NCBI GenBank assembly: GCA_025642065.1
Contig: JAODUP010000031.1
Location: forward strand, 82,001-146,000
Direction of reading: 5' to 3'
Origin: Paralvinella palmiformis
Taxonomy: Eukaryota; Annelida; Polychaeta; Terebellida; Alvinellidae
Length of the DNA stretch: 64,000 nucleotides
In this document: in pieces, positions 56,500 to 64,000 of the stretch
Numbering within the stretch: position 1 is the first letter of the stretch
How the letters are laid out: each line of letters starts with the position of its first letter
The notes under the pieces: generated by a model
The model's input: only the letters and a program-made list of their open reading frames with translations
Databases searched by the model: none
What the model was told of the DNA's origin: nothing
Program-made: the position numbers and the translations under genes

Positions 56500-59400
56500 C
56501 AACTTCCACTGGTATTAAGGCAATCAGCTACAAGCGCCTTGGCTTGATGTCGATCCATTGCAAAGAATTTCCCAACTTAATTGTGCCATCAACAGAAAGT
56601 GAAATGGAAAACATTTCAGACGCTGTCATATTGCCGAATATTTATAAGGTCATGGTCAATAGTGGGTAAGGCAATAAAATAACTGCATACATGATCAAAG
56701 ATGAATGAATGCACAGATAAATGTAACTTATAATTGTAAACAAATGTACATGGTCAATTCAAAACAAGATCACAAATTATTGGTGAAATTTCTTTTGCAC
56801 CCGGCCACATTTTATAATTTTTTTGTACAAAGAATACTCCAACTGGCATTCTTATCTATTTTTCTTGCCACCCGGCCACGTTACCACCCATAAGAATATT
56901 TTTAAGGCAGGCCTATAAACCCATTAATGTTAGTCCAATAATAAACTGGACACTTCTGTTTATCATCATTGGTCACCAGCTTACATTCAAATAAATGCAA
57001 AAAACACATTTCTCACTTCTTTATGATTAATTTATATAGCCTATTACTTAAACGTTATTACGAGGTATAAACAACTCATGTGTCTATGATACTATATTAC
57101 TAAAATAATACCACATTTACATGATGTAAATCTACAGTTCAACTATAAAAAGGTCTATCTATAGATAGAATATGGCCATCAAGACACTGCTATTTTTATA
57201 ATACAAATATATCAACAATTTATTACATGTTTGACAAAATAAGCTTTAGATTATTTGAAGTAATGGCCAGGATCCCCTGACACTCAAGTAATACACACAA
57301 CAATCATTAATTCTTATCTTTACATCACATACCGTCCTCTGGTTTTAGCACCTGGCTCGATGTCTGTGTTTCTACTGCAGACAGCCACATTTTCGGCACC
57401 CTCCTCATCAGCCTGTACATCAGCAATGTTTGCTACAAGGTCCTTCAGGAAGTCGAATCTTTTCTCAGATAAGATTGTGTGCTTTCTGTTCAAATTAAAC
57501 ATTACAATAGAAATCAAATTACAGCCAACATTTAAGTGAATAAATAAACAACATAATGCATGCATGGATATGAAATAAGTGTTTTGTTCAATCTCAGTCC
57601 TAGTCCTACATGAAACTTATGGCCAAGAAGTAACACCTTAGAGAAAAGATAAAATTAACACTGGAATTTTAACCATGATGTGAAAACCTGCATAGTCCTA
57701 CTAACTGTTCTGTGGCAGTGTTAAATAATGGGTACAGCATGCACAGATATATCAGTATGGCAAAATAATAACTAACAATCAAAACAATAAGTAACAAGTG
57801 TTTGCCAAGTGGGGTGTTTACAGGGGAAAAAATCATTACAGGTGACATTCGTAAACAATATGTAGAGATGCATTCAGAAGCTGACACTGGAATACTTACA
57901 TATGAGCTGTTGAGAGGGTTTTGGCGTGTCTTGCCTTTGTTATATTACTTGACTTCACTATCAGTGATTCAATGAACAACTCCAATGCTCGAGCTAAAGG
58001 TCAAAGTTCAGAAAAACATCCTAATGGTACATAATAACACAGACCATTTATCATACATGCTGTGAATACTAAAGAAGAACACACTCAGGAATGATATTTT
58101 GACCTACACCTCATTAGTGGTTATGCTTGTTTGAAGTTTTATTCTTACTTTAATACTTTCAAAGTACAAATGATGAAAGTGCTAATTATTAAACACTTTT
58201 CCCTATTATATATTTGTCATTTTGAGATAAATGGGAAACTAGGTGAAGAAATCATTCATAAAAGATAGCAAAAACAGCAATTTAAAAGTTAAAACAAGCC
58301 TGTAATTTTTTTAAAACATAATTCAGAATTAAAAGATGAATAATAATATTATTACATCACCACAATAAAAAATTCTATTTTATGACATAGACTATTGATG
58401 TTGACTGATAAATATGAGTAATTACAAAAAGGTATGATTAGTTCAGATATTGTACTGACAAGTGACAGCCATCTAGCTGTTGATGATACCATCTTCTTCT
58501 TAGCTATATTTGTATAAAGGTATCAATCAGGTATTTTACCAGAAATGAAAATTGGGGCCATCCAACTTACAGAATTGAAAGCTATAACTACTAATGCAGA
58601 AAGAACCACCCCCTCCAAAGGTGTGTGCCTTAAATGACATTCCGAGCTTCCATTTGTTTGTGCAGTTGAACTGAATTGGTGGGACAATGCAGGCCTTGAA
58701 ATAACCAGGTGCACCATCGCTCTTCATCATTTGCTCTCTCACTTAAGTTTGTATTGCTAGTTATACAAAACTGACAGTTACACTATTGTATTTGATACAA
58801 ATGAACCATCGTATACTGAGAACAACTTTCAATCTGTGTTACATTTTGAACACATTAATAAGTCAATCATAACAACTGCTCAAGACACAGTAAAATCAGA
58901 TAACGAGGAAGCCCTCCTAATAAAAGATGTGTACAAATGGCTGAAATTGTTAAACAACTAATAATTGTAACTCCTAAAAGTCCTATTACCATCAATAAAA
59001 AAGTGAAGTGATAAGGATACAGATAATAACTGGAACAGGTGCAGCCACTTTACCAACTTCTTCATCTGTTTGCATAATCTTCTTAATACGTGCCTGAACA
59101 TGAATGAAAGATACATATATGTAATATTAAGTAGACACATCCTTTATAATACTTCATAAACATTTCACACATGTAGCTTAGTCATTGAAAAGTATAAAAT
59201 CTACAAGTTAACCTTTCCTATCAGTACTCCACATTCATATGCTTCAAACAACATAAAATTCTTGAAAACTGTAAATATGTGTAAAACCAAATATTCAAAA
59301 TGTAACAGATGATATTAGACTGTCATCTTCATATAAACCACACATGAGAGAAGTAAAATCATAGACTAATTTAGTCTGATGTTAACAAATAACAGTAACT

Positions 59401-62400
59401 CTAAAAGGATGAAATTATGGATCATTTATGTAAAACATTTATATTTTATGCCATTTGATGAAACAAACTTAGTCCTTTACAATCCAGTATATTGTCAAAA
59501 CTGATAAAACACACTGGCAAATCAGAACCAATTAGGTACCCATTTTCTATGTAGTTTCCGATGTCAACATACAAAGGATTAACAGATTCTACAATAAAGG
59601 TATACTACAATGTATTTTACTTGGTTAATGAGCTTACTACTTATCTTGAAGAACAAAGAGACCAGTCCAAACAGGCCCTTCGTTGATTACTGACACGTCT
59701 TGTTTTCTTTATCCAAAATATGCTAAACAGTTTAGGAACTGTTTCAACATGTATTTATAAATATGAGTCTGACAATCATAAACATTTATGCATGACTATG
59801 TATTTATTTATATGAAAATATACTCAGCTATTAAAATGCTTCCATTTATAATTAATATGGACATTTATATTTACAAAAAACACACAACTGAAAATAGTTA
59901 TAGATCTGATTCAGAAACTGCCTATTTGCAAGACAATTATGTAAATGACCGAGTTACACAACTTGAACCAAATATACAATTGCTTCGCAAAAAACACCAA
60001 AAATAAATACAATGCAGCAAATATCTGCAGCCACATCTTTTCTGGATGCCTTATTTATAGCAGCTACCATATTTTACCTATACATTTTATTGTGTATACT
60101 ACAGGGTTCATACACATATTGACATCTCAGATTCCAGGACCTTCCAATGTCAAATTCAAGGACCTTTTCAATGAATTCACAAACTTTTAACGTGCAAAGA
60201 TACACCCATATTTCGAAAGAAGTGTAACGACTGAATTCCTGTAACTTTTTTGTAAGCTTATGATCAGAAATATAGATCTATATGTTCAACTTCCAGGACT
60301 TTCAAGGACCTCTACAAAAATTCCAGGACTTTCCAGGTCTGGGATCCAAATTTTCAAATTCCAGGTTTTCAAGGACCAATGCGTACCCTGATACTAAACA
60401 TTATACAAGTATAGTAGGTTTGTATCAATATACTAATAGACATGCACATGTTATTGAATGTATGTGAGAAAACATGTTTAATGACCTGAGATCAGCTCAC
60501 ATTTCTTTATTATCTAAACATGAGCAGGACACATTTTCATCAGTTCAGTTTTTACAACAGAGTAATAATACAACAGATTAAATGTAAATACATTCACTCA
60601 TTTGGTTTGATTAATCACAAAGAATGTTGTTATGTTACTTCGGTCACATGTCCAAGAATTGGCAGATTCAAGATAATGAATGAACTCCTCATAGGGACAT
60701 TCCATTTAGTATTTATCAAGAAGATCTGGCCTCAAATATTATTAACTGCTTGGAGAATGGAAACACTGACACTAGGTAGCAGAATTTTTATGTTATTTAT
60801 ATTATCTAACAGAAGATATTTATACTGCATTGCCATTTTTTTTTGCATAATCCATATGGTGAATTATAATGAATATAACACATTAACTGTAGGCAAATAC
60901 AACTATATTAAATCAAGGTTACTTTTATTCAGAAGGCCATGACTATTTATATAATTTGTGAGCATAAGTTCAAACAGTTTACAACTTACTTGATTGTGAC
61001 TGAGCCAAATACTGTTTAATATTTAATCATGTTAAAACGTTCGGTATTGGGGTATATGTAAGAGTTAAAATACTTATATGGTGGTCAAAAGCTTTTTCAA
61101 ATGATTTTAATGACTTTCATTCTCATGGTTAGTCACTCTATCATTCTATGACATGTGTGTAAAATAGATGTAAAGTTAAAATATGTTTGAATCAATTGGT
61201 AATTGATGTACAATGATTTATAGTGTGAGTGATGATAATTGAGCTATTTCTTTAATCAGAGACAAATACTTTATTGTAGGATATATACATGATGTCATCA
61301 CTGTTTATTTAAACAATTCTCCACTAACTGTTCAAACTTCTACCAAATTAATATAAACTGTTGGTCCAAGCCTTCTCCACATTAACTAATGATCCAAGAC
61401 TTCCTTTGTGCATGAGCTATGCTAGTAGTAGTAACCTGACATACCTAATTCCAGCACACTGCCAAACATAGTAACAAGTGAGTGTATGAATACCACTAAA
61501 ATCAGCAATAATAGTTTACAAATGTGCACACTGTATACATTTAGACATAATTACAGGCATGTATTTCAATGTTTCTGATATATCTACTAAGATATTACTA
61601 AAGGAACTGTTAATTGTTTAAGCACAGTTGAGATATATATTTTCCTAAGGTGGTAACTACCTGTTATTCAAGGGAACAGTGTTATAGTTATGATTGGTGG
61701 GGTTTGCTATATGTGCTTCAATACTGTAAATAACTTTTTTAAGTGTGATGTTTTCCACAGAATATATAATATAGCAATAATTTACACAAGTTATCTGTAA
61801 GCCTTCTACCACTAGTACATGCTGAGAAGAATTTCAAATGAATTAAATTAATGAAGGGTATGCTCAAATGAAGTAATGTATATAAGCAATGGAATTGGGC
61901 TTTCAATTATGTCTGAATTTGTTATTCTAAGGTGGAGAATATTCAAAATTTGTGTGTGCCTTAACAATACTTTTCATCAATATAAATGTATAAATATTTC
62001 TAAATCAAAATTACTGATGAATATGGCCCAAATACATTTTTCAATGGATGACTTCAAGGGATCAGCAATGAGTTAGGTACATTTATAAAGTTTAATGCTA
62101 TAAAGTCCTGTAGTCTAAAATATACATTTAGGTACTGAGCTATAGCCACTTCAGTACCCCATTCAACATCATGATGGGACCACTAATTACAGGCAAATCA
62201 CAACATTTATAGAAAACAATGATTAAACAGTCTGCATAACATGACTATTAAAATACTGCAATAGAAATCAATGTGTTGTATGCTATCACACTCAGTTATA
62301 CTTTCACACTTCACTTTTTGGTTATTGTAACAGATCTATATCAACAAATTATGTATAAAATGCAAGTACCTAACCCTAGTACTAAAGGTCTCAGTCCATT

Positions 62401-63311
62401 TCAGCCGAGCTAAGAAACTGGCCAAGCCATGATCAATTCGACTGTCAACATAAACCTTTAGAGGCAGCGGAGCAGCATGCACGCCACTCCGCTGCCTCTC
62501 ATTAACTGAGTCTCATCTGGCATGTGCTTCTTTGTTTCAGCAAGGAGTTAGGTAATGAATTGAAATTGGATGATCAATAAGAAGTCAATGATAACCGTCA
62601 ATCTGCATATGAATTAATAGATGCCCTTATGAACTGAAAGACTTGTTTCTAATTTATCATGCTGAGGGCCATATTTAAATCAATAAATAAATAACAAACT
62701 GGATAGGTTATCAGATTTTTGTATTTCACACACATCATAATAATTTGATAATACACACACTTATCACAACAATTATCGTCGGCTCGCAGGCAGATGATCT
62801 TGCTCCCCACTGATAAGAGAGACTGCGCTAATATTTCGCGAGTAATTTTTATTAACGCTATTCAAAGTCAAAGATATATCACATAAGTGCAGTGGCAAGT
62901 GATAATTATGAATTTAAAACCATGTACTGAAGTAGATCTAGATCTACAAGCCAACTGAGAACACGAGAGGTAACCGTGGCGCACGCACGACACTCCCCTG
63001 CCTCTATACTAAAGGTGTATGTTGGCGGCCGAATTTGTCATGGCGCGACCAATATCGTAGCGCGGCAGAAAAGGACCTACAGTACAGGCTACACCATACT
63101 ACATCTGGACTAGTAGACCCCCTCTAAGCTGTAGATCTACAGAACTGGGAGTTGTACGAAGTTGGACTATATAATTGAGGCAGTTATAAACTTTAACAAA
63201 TAATGATTAAACTTGTACATATTCATCGCTACATTTTTTATGATTTTCATTGTATCAAACAAATCTTACCGGTGGAAATCTGGCATTGAATTTCTTCTTT
63301 TTGCTCGGCAT
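51315..63311 (-). CDS. DRAP1: DR1-associated protein 1 / NC2-alpha (DRAP1), 7 exons
   Basis: NC2-alpha pairs with DR1 (NC2-beta) through a histone-fold heterodimer that clamps TBP on DNA, blocks TFIIA/TFIIB and so represses RNA polymerase II initiation. Exons are 63270-63311, 59021-59093, 57900-57993, 57333-57485, 55296-55404, 51969-52981 and 51315-51444. GT-AG junctions are in phase and sum to 1614 nt, or 537 aa plus TGA. The N-terminus MPSKKKKFNARFPP, then ARIKKIMQTDEEVGKVA, PVIISRALELFIESL and KRFDFLKDLVA, is nearly identical to vertebrate DRAP1. A basic stretch (RPRKKKADGKPALKPRVKR) and an acidic Asp/Glu tract follow, as in human. The human protein then ends at about 205 aa, whereas this one continues for about 350 residues of Ser/Gln/Thr-rich and then Pro/Met-rich sequence. 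Confidence 0.93.
51969..52981 (-). CDS. DRAP1: DRAP1 exon 6: acidic tract plus long disordered extension
   Basis: This single 1013-nt exon encodes residues about 158-495. It opens with an almost uninterrupted Asp/Glu tract (EPASDEDEDDNEEEDDDDD), coded partly by a GAT/GAA triplet run seen as tcatcatcatc at 52922-52940 on the plus strand. Next come about 220 residues rich in Ser, Gln, Thr and Asp. A final segment (about residues 413-495) is rich in Pro, Met, Tyr and His, with motifs such as PYPPGLMPYQAM. No folded domain is recognisable. The donor GTAAGT overlaps an in-frame TAA that would end the protein if intron 6 were retained. Confidence 0.87.
52982..55295. other. DRAP1 intron 5, no recognised content
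   Basis: A 2.3 kb AT-rich intron. Short open frames on both strands at 54411-54680 have no family motif. A weak tRNA-like segment near 54290-54400 (gatttgattaaacaaacttg, tgcggtgcactactaatggc) could be a decayed SINE. Confidence 0.4.
55405..57332. other. DRAP1 intron 4 with (TA)n and poly-C tracts
   Basis: The 1.9 kb intron contains a C10 run near 55550 and a long AT dinucleotide run at 56451-56495. A duplicated phrase (aagaatttcctaacttaatc at 56308 and aagaatttcccaacttaatt at 56563, each followed by gtgtcatcaacagaaagtga-like sequence) shows a local duplication with part of it repeated about 255 bp apart. No exon is supported. Confidence 0.55.
57333..59093 (-). CDS. DRAP1: DRAP1 exons 2-4: histone-fold domain
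   Basis: Exons 59021-59093, 57900-57993 and 57333-57485 encode about residues 15-121. Residues 15-85 form the H2A-like histone fold: helix 1 (ARIKKIMQTDEEV), helix 2 (VIISRALELFIESLIVKSS) and the helix 3 start (LSTAHIKHTI). The linker after helix 2 reads NITKARHAKTLSTAHI, compared with the vertebrate QSRNAKTMTTSHL. The domain is complete, so the gene is expected to be functional. Exon 4 ends in a split Arg codon at a GTATGT donor. Confidence 0.9.
60102..60390. mobile_element. MITE with 'ttccaggactttcaaggacc' internal repeats
   Basis: It starts CAGGGTTCATACACATATTG and ends ccaatgcgtaccctg, reverse complement CAGGGTACGCATTGG. The interior repeats ttccaggac and tttcaaggacc-like words in both orientations. 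This pattern is familiar from hAT-like non-autonomous repeats common in many animals. The directly adjacent flanks are ATACTA on each side, a 6-bp match rather than the 8 bp usual for hAT. Confidence 0.72.
62372..63090. repeat. Divergent pair of about 120-bp repeats near the DRAP1 promoter
   Basis: The minus strand from 62500 reads GAGAGGCAGCGGAGTGGCGTGC, then CTGCCTCTAAAGGTTTATGT, GAATTGATCATGGC and TAGCTCGGCTGAAA. The plus strand from 62964 reads gagaggtaaccgtggcgcac, ctgcctctatactaaaggtg, gaatttgtcatggcg and tagcgcggcagaaa. The arms are clearly related and in opposite orientation, with 463 bp between them. The class is unknown. Confidence 0.72.
62460..62499. repeat. Perfect 13-bp inverted repeat (hairpin)
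   Basis: AGAGGCAGCGGAG and CTCCGCTGCCTCT are exact reverse complements, separated by a 14-bp loop (cagcatgcacgcca). This is unusually GC-rich for the region and lies inside the left arm of the inverted pair at 62372-63090. Confidence 0.9.
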
Positions 63312-63511
63312 ATTTACGGAAGTCGCGCAGTCCTAGTCAATACTAAATACTGTCACAAATAAAATTAGCCTGTACCCCATCTCCTCATCGACGACAGGCT
63401 AATAATAACAAAATAACCGGGTAGGGGAGCCACCATCAGTGAAAAACATCTTGTTCGTGTCAGAGAATATATATATATATATATATATAGATCTATATAT
63501 ATATATATATA
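63312..63511. other. DRAP1 upstream region
   Basis: About 200 bp between the DRAP1 start codon (63311) and the SINE. It should contain the 5' UTR and core promoter on the minus strand. I see no TATA box that I would defend apart from the AT microsatellite. Confidence 0.4.
63467..63511. repeat. (TA)n microsatellite abutting a SINE
   Basis: An AT dinucleotide run interrupted by gatcta. The SINE begins immediately after it, and a second AT run (about 63876-63892) follows the SINE tail. Confidence 0.88.
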
Positions 63512-63875
63512 TAGTGAGCTCCGGTGGCCTAGCGGTTAAGCACCCGGCACTTGGTGCCAACGGTCGCAGGTTCGAACCCCGTAAGAGGTCGAAACTTTTC
63601 CAGGGATTAATTTCTCGGCTCACTACATCGTGGGTGGCTGACCACGTTAAATAGCGCTGCCGTCTCCACTGAATTATTTAAAATAAAGGGGGACGTTAAA
63701 AACACCCCGAGGACGTAAAACACTCTGGCAGTGACCACCCTCAGGGTGTTTCGGGTCCATCTTTCCGTACTGCTCCCCTGTGAGTGGTGGGGGGAGGAGG
63801 TTTCTCAACCACTCCAACATAGAGGCTGTGCTGATTAAGCGACAGCCTGGGGATTCTCCCCGAACAACAAAACAA
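63512..63875 (+). mobile_element. Full-length tRNA-derived SINE (family A) upstream of DRAP1
   Basis: It reads GTGAGCTCCGGTGGCCTAGC, then the B box GGTTCGAACCC, and the full tail through gacagcctggggattctccc and gaacaacaaaacaac. It closely matches the copy at 29807-30171. Both flanks are AT dinucleotide runs, so any target duplication is hidden in the microsatellite. It lies about 200 bp upstream of the DRAP1 start codon, divergent from the gene. Confidence 0.93.
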
Positions 63876-64000
63876 CATATATATATATATGTGTGTTCTC
63901 TGTTTGGGTACAGCTACGAAGTCCAGTTAAGACGTGTGATCGATTGATTGTGTGCTTTTACATTAAAAAATATAATTGTTATAAATATCATGTGTAATTA

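Larger units (their letters stand above)
59094..63269. other. DRAP1 intron 1 (4.2 kb)
   Basis: The intron that follows the 14-codon first exon. It holds an hAT-like MITE (60102-60390) and a pair of inverted repeats (62372-62500 and 62964-63090). The 140-codon open frame at 60520-60942 is AT-rich, has no motif and no splice support. Confidence 0.55.

Noticed and set aside
60520..60942. 140-codon plus-strand open frame, the longest non-LRPPRC/DRAP1 intronic frame
   Set aside because: Composition follows the AT-rich intron (Ile, Tyr, Phe, Lys), no recognisable motif, no splice context, and it lies antisense inside DRAP1 intron 1.
63512..63585. tRNA gene candidate (A box and B box present), also at 29807, 33998, 15990 and 46738
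   Set aside because: Each lies at the head of a repeated element with a shared non-tRNA tail and target duplications, so these are SINE heads. A clean cloverleaf with a proper acceptor stem is not formed.

Overview
This 64 kb window is AT-rich animal nuclear DNA. It holds three spliced protein-coding genes whose exons I could join through GT-AG junctions with consistent reading phase. The mix of gene families (LRPPRC, RPP14, DRAP1), tRNA-derived SINEs, Tc1/mariner-pogo and hAT remnants and non-LTR retroelement pieces fits a bilaterian invertebrate. A mollusc or other lophotrochozoan is my guess, but no gene here proves it.

Layout. (1) 1-3983: repeat-bearing intergenic DNA with a decayed pogo/Tigger transposon, then the likely 3' UTR of LRPPRC. 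(2) 3984-32477, minus strand: a complete LRPPRC gene, 34 coding exons and 1365 codons, with introns that hold SINEs, MITEs, hAT pieces and LINE fragments. (3) 32478-45496: a 13 kb gene-poor stretch that is mostly transposon debris: a Tigger-like element with a SINE nested inside it, LINE reverse-transcriptase fragments, a minisatellite, a foldback element, a DUF4371-type hAT pseudogene and an hAT-like element with 8-bp target duplications. (4) 45497-47841, plus strand: a five-exon RPP14 gene for a ribonuclease P/MRP subunit, 132 aa, with a SINE in intron 2. (5) 47842-51314: intergenic or 3' UTR. (6) 51315-63311, minus strand: a seven-exon DRAP1 (NC2-alpha) gene, 537 aa, with a long low-complexity C-terminal extension. 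(7) 63312-64000: DRAP1 upstream region with a full-length SINE.

LRPPRC and RPP14 are divergent and RPP14 and DRAP1 convergent. The three genes act in different processes: mitochondrial mRNA stability, tRNA 5' processing, and repression of RNA polymerase II initiation. No operon-like logic is visible. I found no CRISPR array, no convincing free-standing tRNA or rRNA gene, and no clear novel gene system. The most informative signals are mobile-element ones: several SINE insertions with intact target-site duplications, and a duplicated repeat in LRPPRC intron 1 that preserves filled and empty versions of two SINE insertion sites. A second point is the apparent absence of the HTD2 reading frame that follows RPP14 in vertebrates.
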